From: Devriesea agamarum
GTDB taxonomy: Bacteria; Actinomycetota; Actinomycetes; Actinomycetales; Dermabacteraceae
Length of the DNA: 64,000 bases
NCBI RefSeq assembly: GCF_900070355.1
Contig: NZ_LN849456.1
Span: 1,426,001-1,490,000, forward strand
Reading direction: 5' to 3'
Under the pieces are notes generated by a model. It made no database searches. It was not told the DNA's origin and saw only the letters and a program-made list of their open reading frames with translations. Positions 56,322 through 62,369 of the stretch are shown in pieces. Position 1 is the first letter of the stretch; each line of letters begins with the position of its first letter. The translations under genes and the position numbers were made by a program.

Positions 56322-56336
56322 TGATCATGATTCTCA
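56322..56336. promoter_or_regulatory. Zur-box-like palindrome over a plus-strand promoter
   Basis: TGATCATGATTCTCA resembles the actinobacterial Zur consensus (TGAnAATGATTnTCA as I recall it) except at one core position. It overlaps a possible promoter, TTGATC at 56321-56326 and TAGAGT at 56344-56349, spaced 17 bases and reading into the structured region at 56355-56419. It is also about 100 bases upstream of the divergent hydrolase-like gene. Confidence 0.5.
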
Positions 56337-56354
56337 ACTAGGGTAGAGTCAATC

Positions 56355-56419
56355 TCGTACTCCCGGTCTCCTGGGAGTGATGGGGAGAGGGTCCGCAGGC
56401 GCAACGCCTGCGGACCCTC
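56355..56419 (+). ncRNA. Candidate structured small RNA downstream of the Zur-like box
   Basis: Two hairpins in about 65 bases follow a plausible promoter. Hairpin 1 (56359-56378) has a 6-bp stem with loop GGTCTCCT, containing a UCUCCU anti-Shine-Dalgarno-like sequence. Hairpin 2 (56387-56419) has a 15-bp perfect stem and a 3-base loop, terminator-like but without a U tract. No open frame fits the segment. Alternatives are a plain terminator, or a leader of an unrecognised short gene. The rest of the gap to 56596 shows no supported gene. Confidence 0.4.
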
Positions 56420-56596
56420 GTGCATCACGCCATGAACTCACGCGTGATCAGTGAGATCTCAGTGGCAAAACAGTCGACAGCTTACTTCGTCGATGACATC
56501 CAGCCTTCGAGGTTGGGTCGCATCACGACAGGTCAGGCCGCACGGATGACGGTCAGTCAGACCATATGCGTGACCGTTAAGCCGGCCAGTTATACC

Positions 56597-56917
56597 TCAG
56601 GCCGCGTGGTGACACGAGGAGCATGAGCAGTCTGCGCAGGTGCAGTTCGCGCAGGAGTCACTACAGTGTGCGCACTCGCACTTGTTGTGGTTGCAGGTGG
56701 AGCAGGTGCAATCGGTGCAAGAACATTTAGCACAGGCATCGTCGCAGTGCGCACACTCGCAGGTTGTGCATTCGTCGTAGTGACCATCGTGCTCGCGGTG
56801 CGCATGTCCGTCGTGAATGTAGTCCACGTGATCCTCATGCACAACGGCCTCGTGCCCGCAGTTGGGGCCGTGGGTGTGACGGTGGGTTTCAGCGGGAGTG
56901 TGTGTGAGAGTGGTCAT
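56597..56917 (-). CDS. Cys/His-rich metallothionein-like protein with internal duplication
   Basis: A 106-aa protein with 20 Cys and 17 His. Residues 1-48 are His-rich (HRHTHGPNCGH, HDGHAHREHDGH). The rest is two nearly identical 23-residue units, each with nine Cys in the pattern CxCxxCxxxCxxCxCxxCxCxxC, joined by NHNK and ending in SSCHHAA. This is a metal-thiolate cluster design, though I do not recognise it as the known SmtA/BmtA or MymT types. AAGGAGA lies 7 bases before the ATG. The start overlaps the end of the SmtB-like repressor gene by 29 bases, so both come from one transcript. Most likely buffers zinc, possibly also cadmium or copper. Confidence 0.82.
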   Translation of the reverse strand: MTTLTHTPAETHRHTHGPNCGHEAVVHEDHVDYIHDGHAHREHDGHYDECTTCECAHCDDACAKCSCTDCTCSTCNHNKCECAHCSDSCANCTCADCSCSSCHHAA

Positions 56918-57218
56918 GACAGGTCTCCTTGGTGTGTGTGAGGGCGTCGAGGAACACGTGAGCGACATGTTCATCGACAAGGCCGTAAAGCATGGACCGG
57001 CCTTGGCGGGTGGCAGAGACGAGATGTGCGTCGCGCAATACCCGCAGATGCTGGGAAACCAGCGGCTGGGACAGTCCGACCGCTTCCACGAGTTCACCGA
57101 CTGTCCGGGGTTGCTCGCTGATTTCATGCACAATCGCTGCCCTCACGGGCGAGGAGAGCGCTGAAAAAAGGTCGCACACCGCCGAGTACTCGGTGATGTC
57201 TCTCGTTTCGTTACCCAT
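56889..57218 (-). CDS. smtB: ArsR/SmtB-family zinc-sensing repressor
   Basis: A 109-aa winged-helix repressor. The recognition-helix region is GLSQPLVSQHLRVLRDAHLV and the wing ATRQGRSMLYGLV. At the C-terminus the alpha-5 metal site is complete: D82-x-H84-x10-H95-x2-E98, matching the DxHx10HxxE pattern of zinc sensors such as SmtB. A Cys/His-rich tail follows (ETCHDHSHTHSR), and its codons overlap the ribosome site and first codons of the metallothionein gene. I start at the ATG at 57218; there is no ribosome site but an AT-rich promoter ends a few bases upstream, so the message looks leaderless. It likely represses itself and the metallothionein until zinc binds. Confidence 0.88.
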   Translation of the reverse strand: MGNETRDITEYSAVCDLFSALSSPVRAAIVHEISEQPRTVGELVEAVGLSQPLVSQHLRVLRDAHLVSATRQGRSMLYGLVDEHVAHVFLDALTHTKETCHDHSHTHSR

Positions 57219-57225
57219 GCAAAAA

Positions 57226-57253
57226 TCATTATATAAAAAATTGCGCATGTCAA
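57226..57253 (-). promoter_or_regulatory. Promoter of the smtB-metallothionein transcript
   Basis: On the minus strand TTGACA (57253-57248) is followed after 16 bases by TAATGA, or after 14 by TATAAT (57233-57228), in an unusually AT-rich stretch. The -10 region ends only 7-9 bases before the SmtB start codon, implying a leaderless mRNA. The SmtB operator is expected to overlap here. Confidence 0.55.
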
Positions 57254-57401
57254 GGGGGTAGGTGTCCAGGTTTCCATCATTGATCTCCCAGCTCGACAAG
57301 CTATTCATCGCCCCTCATACGGCCCGCCGCGCCCACCATCCCTCCGGCGGCACCGCTGGCCGACCCAGCAAAATCACTCCGACATCAACTACCGTTACCC
57401 C

Positions 57402-58313
57402 ATGACCTTTGTTCTTGTGCTCGCCGCGATGCCAGCTGAGGCCGCACCCCTTCTACCCCACCTCGCACATCCGAGCGAAATCTCCACGCACGGGTCATTC
57501 ACCGTCTGCTCAGGCACACTCAACCCCGCCCCTGAGGCTCTCCCCACCGAACCCGATCAGCTGGCTAAAACCAGCCACCGTGTCAAAACCGTCCCCTGTG
57601 CTGAAACCGACCACCCTGCCGAAACCAGCCACCGTGTCAAACCTGATCACCCTAACGATCCCGATCACCGCATTCAGGTTGCACTGATCACCACCGGGAT
57701 CGGCATCGCCAACGCCGCCTCAGCAGCCACATGGGGTATCAGCACCTACTCCCCCGACCTCGTCATCTCCATCGGCTCCTGCGGAGGACTCGCAGCAGAC
57801 ATCGAAGTGGGAACCCTCGTCATCGGCGACAGCTTCTCCTACTCCATCGCGGACGCCACCGCCTTCGGCTATGAGATCGGCCAAGTCCCCGGGATGCCCG
57901 CTCGTTTCGACGCGGCACCCGATCTCGCCGACCTTGCCACTCAGGCAGCAACACGGATCCGACCCCACCTCACCACCGCGGGCGAGGACCCCGTCCGTCG
58001 CGGACTCATGCTGTCCGGGGACGCTTTCGTCACCGCGCCACTGGCCGACGGAATGCGCACACGGTTCCCCGGAGCGTTGACCGCAGACATGGAATCCACC
58101 GCCATTGCCCAGGTCTGCCACAACTTCGACCTACCCTTCGTCGCGATCCGATCCGTCTCTGATTTATGTGGACCGCGCGCCGATCAGCAGTTTCACCTCA
58201 CCCTAGACGTGGTGGCCGAAAACTCCGTGCGCGCTCTTATCGCAACGCTCACCAGCCCCGGCCTCGCGACACCCACCTCGCCTACGATCTCGCAGCCCCA
58301 GGCTCGTCCGTAA
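57402..58313 (+). CDS. 5'-methylthioadenosine/S-adenosylhomocysteine nucleosidase-like protein with insert
   Basis: A 303-aa nucleoside phosphorylase-fold enzyme, some 70 residues longer than usual. Core blocks: FVLVLAAMPAEAAPLL at the N-terminus, GIGIANAASAATWGI, VISIGSCGGLAADIEVGTLVIGDS, and DMESTAIAQVCHNFDLPFVAIRSVSD with the catalytic Glu and Asp, as in MTA/SAH nucleosidases and futalosine hydrolases. Between the second and third strands lies a degenerate repeat insert of about 50 residues (KTSHRVKTVP, ETDHPAETSHRVKPDHP) with no counterpart in the family. Catalytic residues are intact. Futalosine hydrolase is an alternative. Confidence 0.82.
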   Translation: MTFVLVLAAMPAEAAPLLPHLAHPSEISTHGSFTVCSGTLNPAPEALPTEPDQLAKTSHRVKTVPCAETDHPAETSHRVKPDHPNDPDHRIQVALITTGIGIANAASAATWGISTYSPDLVISIGSCGGLAADIEVGTLVIGDSFSYSIADATAFGYEIGQVPGMPARFDAAPDLADLATQAATRIRPHLTTAGEDPVRRGLMLSGDAFVTAPLADGMRTRFPGALTADMESTAIAQVCHNFDLPFVAIRSVSDLCGPRADQQFHLTLDVVAENSVRALIATLTSPGLATPTSPTISQPQARP

Positions 58314-58341
58314 ACCTTCTCTACCACGGATGCTCTGAAAC

Positions 58342-59013
58342 GTGATCGCATATTTTGCCGCCATGCTCGGACTCGGCGTTGCCGGGTTCGACCCCTTCGG
58401 CGCGTTGATTTTGGCGGCGCTGCTCACCCTGGGAGCGCGCCGCAATGCCGGAATCCGCTTCACCCTGGCGAGCTTGGTCTCCACTGTGGGCGGCTCGGTG
58501 ATAGCCTCCATTCTCATTTCGTACGTGCACCTGAGCGTTCCGCATCTGCCCGGCCTGTTCTGGGTGATCGTAATGGCGGTGCTCGCGGCGGTCCTGTTCG
58601 GGTGGGGGATTTTGCGCCTGCGGCGTCCGCCCGCACCGCATAAACCCGCTAAACCTTTGTCACCGTCCCCGCTTCTCGCCGGTGCACTGTACGGCTTAGT
58701 GGCCTTCGGGGATCCTGCCCTGTGGGGCGCAGTGGCACTCGCTGGACGCACTTATCAGCTCCATGACATCGGCATCCCGACCCTGGTGGTGTCGTTCATT
58801 CTCTGGTTCATCGCCGGTCAATGGCCACTGCTCATCGCGACGGTAGCCGCGCTGACCGGACGACATGAGCGCATGGTGGCGAGGATCGCCGCCACTATTG
58901 AGCGATGGCGAACCCCTTTGCGGCATATCGCCACAACTCTCATCATGGTTGCAGCCGCTTTTTTCGCCGCCGATGCCGCCTGGTACCTCACCGTCGGCCA
59001 TTTCCTGGTGTGA
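58342..59013 (+). CDS. Small polytopic membrane protein of unknown function
   Basis: A 223-aa protein starting with GTG. About six hydrophobic segments flank a central basic, Pro-rich loop (residues 93-110). The order, with FDPFGALILAALLTLGARRN at the start and a second half beginning PLLAGALYGLVAFGDPALWG, suggests an inverted repeat fold such as GAP/LysE-like exporters, but I cannot confirm a family. It starts 28 bases after the nucleosidase gene and may be co-transcribed with it. Function unknown. Confidence 0.68.
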   Translation: MIAYFAAMLGLGVAGFDPFGALILAALLTLGARRNAGIRFTLASLVSTVGGSVIASILISYVHLSVPHLPGLFWVIVMAVLAAVLFGWGILRLRRPPAPHKPAKPLSPSPLLAGALYGLVAFGDPALWGAVALAGRTYQLHDIGIPTLVVSFILWFIAGQWPLLIATVAALTGRHERMVARIAATIERWRTPLRHIATTLIMVAAAFFAADAAWYLTVGHFLV

Positions 59014-59168
59014 CCAGCGCAAACTTCAGCTACTCTAGATTTTTCCGTGGTGATGCAGCTCACTTTTTAATGTGATATCACCGACGGATAGCACCCGTCA
59101 GGTTGATGATTCACGTATGCCTTTCTACCTTAGGAGGCCCTAAACCCCTGATCGGAAGGACGCTTTCG

Positions 59169-60923
59169 ATGCCCTCCGTCCCCACGGACCATTCGAGCCA
59201 AATCCCGCATCAACCCCAGCAGACCAGTTCCAGCAGACCACCCGAACCCGCATCAAATGCACCTGACGAGTCAAAGTACGGACTTGCCCGGGCAGTGTTC
59301 GGCGCCTCCGTCGGCACCGTCGTGCTCTGTCTCGCATTCGCCCTGATCCTCCCCCACCAATTCAACGCGGTGATCGGCGCGGTCAACACGGTGATCGTCA
59401 ACAGTATCGGCTGGTACTACGTCCTGATCGTGACCGGATTTGTGGTGTTCGGACTGGTGGTGGCGTTCAGCAAACTCGGCACCGTCAAGCTCGGCAACGA
59501 TGATGACGAACCCGAATACGGCGTCTTCCCCTGGTTTGCGATGCTCTTCGCAGCCGGCATGGGCATCGGCCTGGTGTTCTGGGGCGCTGCCGAACCGTTG
59601 AAGTACCTCACTCAGCAGTGGACACCCCCGGGCACCGCAAACCTCAGCCCCTCCGGCCACGCTCAGCGAGCCCTGACCCAAACATTTTTGCACTGGGGTA
59701 TTCATGCCTGGGCTATTTACGTGGTGGTCGGACTCGCCGTTGCATATGCCACGCACCGTCGCGGGCGCCCGATCTCAATTCGCTGGGCGTTAGAGCCTGT
59801 GCTCGGGCGCTACACCAACTCCTGGATCGGCGACCTTATCGATATCAGCGCTGTGGTGGGCACCCTCTTCGGTGTCGCCACCTCCCTGGGCTTTGGTGTC
59901 AACCAGATCACCGCTGGCCTCGCTCACCTCGGCCTCGTTCCCGACAACGCGATGGTCAAGATCATCATCGTCATCGTCATCACCGCCCTCGCCATACTGT
60001 CGGTGGTCTCAGGCTTGGATAAAGGCATTAAGTTGCTGTCCAACACCAATATGGGGCTGGCAGCACTTTTGCTGGTGGCAGTGCTGGTGCTCGGCCCCAC
60101 GCTGATCTTGCTGCGCGAGTTCGTGTCCGGCATCGGCTCCTATATCCAAAACTTTGTGCAGCTGTCGTTTCAAACCTTCCCTTTTAACGGCGAGGCGGGC
60201 GAGACCTGGCTGGCAAACTGGACCACCAACTACTGGGGCTGGTGGATCTCCTGGTCCCCGTTCGTGGGCGTTTTCATTGCCCGGATATCGCGCGGTCGCA
60301 CGGTGCGCGAGTTCATCGTCGGGGTTCTCCTCGTGCCCACGCTGGTGACGGTTTTGTGGTTCACCGTTCTCGGCGGAACTGCTATTTACCAGCAGCTGTT
60401 TGAGGGTAAGGGGCTCATCTCCGACGGCAACGTGGATGTGAACACAGTGTTGTTCGACATGTTGAACAATCTGCCGGGCGGCCCAGTTCTCAGCGGTCTC
60501 GCCATCATCCTGGTCACGATCTTCTTCATTACCAGCGCAGACTCGGGCGCGTTCGTCGTCGATATGATCGCGCACCGCGGGGACCCGCAACCGCCTCGTC
60601 TAACCCGCTTTATCTGGGCAGCAGCCTCAGGTGGAATTGCCGCGGTGCTGATCGGAATCAGTGCCACGCACGGGGAAGACACTTCTGGAATGTCGGCCCT
60701 GCAAGCGCTCACATTACTGGCTGCCGCACCATTTAGCGTGGTCATGATCGGTATGTGCTTGTCCGTGCTGCGCTCGCTCAAACGCGATGTGTTGCGGATT
60801 GAAAAGGCTGAGCGCGCGGTGATCCGGCGTGAACTGGTCGAACACGTGGCCGATCAGCTCGATGTCGCCCCGCCGCCCAGGCCAAAGCAGCTTCGGATCG
60901 CTCTGCGCAGGCGCCACAAGTAG
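59169..60923 (+). CDS. BCCT-family betaine/choline/carnitine transporter
   Basis: A 584-aa sodium- or proton-coupled carrier with 12 helices. Family motifs: FPWFAMLFAAGMGIGLVFWGAAEPL with the glycine stretch, LHWGIHAWAIYVVVGLAVAY, and NYWGWWISWSPFVGVFIARISRGRTVREF with the aromatic substrate box. Hydrophilic termini of about 45 and 50 residues; the C-terminus is charged, as in osmosensing members. I start at the ATG at 59169 behind GGAAGGA. Probable compatible-solute uptake. Its TAG stop is the first base of a 20-bp tandem array. Confidence 0.93.
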   Translation: MPSVPTDHSSQIPHQPQQTSSSRPPEPASNAPDESKYGLARAVFGASVGTVVLCLAFALILPHQFNAVIGAVNTVIVNSIGWYYVLIVTGFVVFGLVVAFSKLGTVKLGNDDDEPEYGVFPWFAMLFAAGMGIGLVFWGAAEPLKYLTQQWTPPGTANLSPSGHAQRALTQTFLHWGIHAWAIYVVVGLAVAYATHRRGRPISIRWALEPVLGRYTNSWIGDLIDISAVVGTLFGVATSLGFGVNQITAGLAHLGLVPDNAMVKIIIVIVITALAILSVVSGLDKGIKLLSNTNMGLAALLLVAVLVLGPTLILLREFVSGIGSYIQNFVQLSFQTFPFNGEAGETWLANWTTNYWGWWISWSPFVGVFIARISRGRTVREFIVGVLLVPTLVTVLWFTVLGGTAIYQQLFEGKGLISDGNVDVNTVLFDMLNNLPGGPVLSGLAIILVTIFFITSADSGAFVVDMIAHRGDPQPPRLTRFIWAAASGGIAAVLIGISATHGEDTSGMSALQALTLLAAAPFSVVMIGMCLSVLRSLKRDVLRIEKAERAVIRRELVEHVADQLDVAPPPRPKQLRIALRRRHK

Positions 60924-61022
60924 CAGGCAGATGCCATACATAGCAAGCAGATGCCATAAGTAGCAATCAGATGCCATACGTGGCACGCAGACGCCATAAG
61001 TAGCAATCAGATGCCATAACTA
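60923..61022. repeat. 20-bp tandem repeat, five copies, abutting the BCCT stop codon
   Basis: Five contiguous 20-bp units related to GCAATCAGATGCCATAAGTA start at 60923 and repeat every 20 bases to 61022. The last bases of the transporter gene (GCGCCACAAGTA) look like a degenerate further copy, so the stop codon falls at a unit boundary. There are no spacers, so it is not a CRISPR array. Confidence 0.93.
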
Positions 61023-61076
61023 GAGTCGACTTGCCACAGACAAGGGCCATCAGCACACAGCCCTAAACACTGAGAC

Positions 61077-61122
61077 GGGCCCGATCAGCAGCGGGGGTGT
61101 CATACCGCTGTTGATCGGGCCC
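61077..61122. terminator. Terminator between the BCCT gene and the ribosomal-protein operon
   Basis: A stem of about 18 bp with one mismatch (GGGCCCGATCA and CAGCGG arms) and a loop of about 10 bases lies between converging genes. A second short palindrome, TGAGCGCGCTCA, follows at 61129. Confidence 0.8.
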
Positions 61123-61161
61123 TAGCTCTGAGCGCGCTCAGTGCGCTGGAGGCGAGTGACC

Positions 61162-61287
61162 TTAACCCTTTTGGCGCCCTTTAAAGCGCGGGTTCTTTTT
61201 GTTGATGACGTACAGACGTCCGCGGCGGCGCACAACTTGGGCACCGTCTTTGTTGACGAGGGATCGAATTGAGGCACGGACTTTCAT
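61162..61287 (-). CDS. rpmJ2: 50S ribosomal protein L36, zinc-independent type B
   Basis: A 41-aa protein read directly from the minus strand: it starts [19 protein letters not shown] and ends in a [13 protein letters not shown] tail. The four zinc-binding Cys/His residues of ordinary L36 are missing, as in the YkgO/type B form that replaces it when zinc is scarce. Its ATG overlaps the L31B stop by 4 bases. Last gene of a five-gene operon. Confidence 0.95.
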   Translation of the reverse strand: MKVRASIRSLVNKDGAQVVRRRGRLYVINKKNPRFKGRQKG

Positions 61288-61538
61288 TTCGCGGCCTTCT
61301 TTCCGTAGCGACGGTTGAACTTCTCAACCCTGCCAGCGGTATCCACGATCCGGGTATTGCCGGTGTAGAACGGGTGTGATGCCGAGGAGATCTCGACATC
61401 GATCACCGGGTATTCCTGACCGTCTTCCCACAGCATCATGGTGTTTGAGCTGCGGGTGGACCGGGTCAGGATCGCGAAATCGGCAGACTTGTCGCGGAAG
61501 ATGACGGGGCGATATTCGGGGTGGATACCCTGTTTCAC
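61284..61538 (-). CDS. rpmE2: 50S ribosomal protein L31, zinc-independent type B
   Basis: An 84-aa L31B: starts [15 protein letters not shown] and has [23 protein letters not shown] near the C-terminus. The CxxC zinc ligands of type A L31 are absent. It starts with GTG behind AAAGGAAA. In many bacteria this gene is repressed by Zur and the product replaces zinc-bearing L31 so that zinc can be released from ribosomes. Fourth gene of the operon. Confidence 0.96.
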   Translation of the reverse strand: MKQGIHPEYRPVIFRDKSADFAILTRSTRSSNTMMLWEDGQEYPVIDVEISSASHPFYTGNTRIVDTAGRVEKFNRRYGKKAAK

Positions 61539-61568
61539 GGAGTATTTCCTTTCAAAGAGCAGCGGTCA

Positions 61569-61874
61569 TTACCAGCTGGACTTGGTGACTCCGGGCAGTT
61601 CGCCCCGGTGTGCCCGCTCGCGGAAGTTCACGCGCGACAGTCCGAACGTGCGCAGGTAGGCGCGAGGGCGACCGTCCACCACATCGCGGTTGCGCACACG
61701 CGTGGCGCTAGCATCGCGAGGCATTCTTTGCAGCTGTCGAACAGCCTCTGCCCGAGCTTCGTCGGTCGTCTCGGGGCTCTTAATAACGCGCTTGAGTTCA
61801 GCTCGTCGCTCCGCGTATCGGGCGACGATTTCGCGACGCTGGTTATTGCGGGCAATTTTTGATTTCTTAGCCAT
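61569..61874 (-). CDS. rpsN: 30S ribosomal protein S14, zinc-independent form
   Basis: A 101-aa S14 of the long, cysteine-free type: [20 protein letters not shown] at the start, then the [14 protein letters not shown] and [19 protein letters not shown] blocks. Zinc-binding S14 is about 61 aa with a CxxC motif, which is lacking here. It begins 2 bases after the rpmG stop, so translation is coupled. It belongs to the zinc-sparing set. Confidence 0.96.
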   Translation of the reverse strand: MAKKSKIARNNQRREIVARYAERRAELKRVIKSPETTDEARAEAVRQLQRMPRDASATRVRNRDVVDGRPRAYLRTFGLSRVNFRERAHRGELPGVTKSSW

Positions 61875-61876
61875 TG

Positions 61877-62047
61877 TTAGCGCTCCTCGCGGAACTCGAC
61901 GACCTTGCGCACCTGCGGATCGTACTTGCGGATCGTGAGCCGGTCGGGCGTGTTCCGTCGGTTTTTTGTCGTGTAGTAGGTGTATCCGGTACCCGCGGTG
62001 GAACGCAGCTTGATAATGGGCCGAATATCGGTGCTTTTCTTAGCCAT
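61877..62047 (-). CDS. rpmG: 50S ribosomal protein L33, zinc-independent form
   Basis: A 56-aa L33 read on the minus strand, starting [20 protein letters not shown] and including [14 protein letters not shown] and a [13 protein letters not shown] block. The Cys pairs that bind zinc in the other L33 form are absent. It lies 8 bases past the rpmB stop and 2 before rpsN. Confidence 0.96.
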   Translation of the reverse strand: MAKKSTDIRPIIKLRSTAGTGYTYYTTKNRRNTPDRLTIRKYDPQVRKVVEFREER

Positions 62048-62055
62048 GATTTACC

Positions 62056-62292
62056 TCATACCTTCTCGCCGCGCGCCTGGATCTCGGCCACCACAGCGTC
62101 GATTCCACGCTTGTCGATGGTCTTGATACCGCGAGCGGAGACGGTGAGGCGGACCCGGCGTCCGAGCGACGGAACGTAATAGGTCTTCTTGTGAATATTT
62201 GGCTCGAACCGGCGCGAGGTGCGCCGGTTCGAGTGGGAGACGTTCTTGCCGAAACTGGGCTCAGCTCCCGTGACTTGACAACGTGAGGCCAT
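62056..62292 (-). CDS. rpmB: 50S ribosomal protein L28, zinc-independent form, first gene of operon
   Basis: A 78-aa L28: starts [20 protein letters not shown], then [16 protein letters not shown]. It has only one cysteine where zinc-binding L28 has a CxxC pair, so it is the C-minus paralog. The ATG at 62292 lies only 8 bases from a good -10 box (TATAGT), so the message is probably leaderless. A Zur-like box sits in the promoter, between the -35 and -10 elements. Confidence 0.95.
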   Translation of the reverse strand: MASRCQVTGAEPSFGKNVSHSNRRTSRRFEPNIHKKTYYVPSLGRRVRLTVSARGIKTIDKRGIDAVVAEIQARGEKV

Positions 62293-62300
62293 GGTCAGCA

Positions 62301-62330
62301 ACTATAGGGTTTGATAATCATTCTCGTCAA
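62301..62330 (-). promoter_or_regulatory. rpmB operon promoter with embedded Zur-like box
   Basis: On the minus strand TTGACG (62330-62325) and TATAGT (62306-62301) are separated by 18 bases. The spacer and -35 edge contain TGATAATCATTCTCG (62312-62326, plus strand), close to the Zur consensus. A further perfect inverted repeat, TCATTCT and AGAATGA, spans 62319-62337. Zur binding here would block RNA polymerase, and could also act on the divergent CobW-like gene, whose start is 40-60 bases away. Confidence 0.75.
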
Positions 62331-62369
62331 GAATGATGACCTACCCCTGAGCCACTAGATAGGGATGCC

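Noticed and set aside
56420-56626. 68-codon plus-strand frame between the hairpins and the metallothionein
   Set aside because: No ribosome site or recognisable feature, and it runs into the 3' end of the opposite-strand metallothionein gene.
60923-61022. CRISPR array
   Set aside because: The five units are contiguous 20-mers without variable spacers and no cas genes are nearby; the same holds for the arrays at 8696 and 52508.
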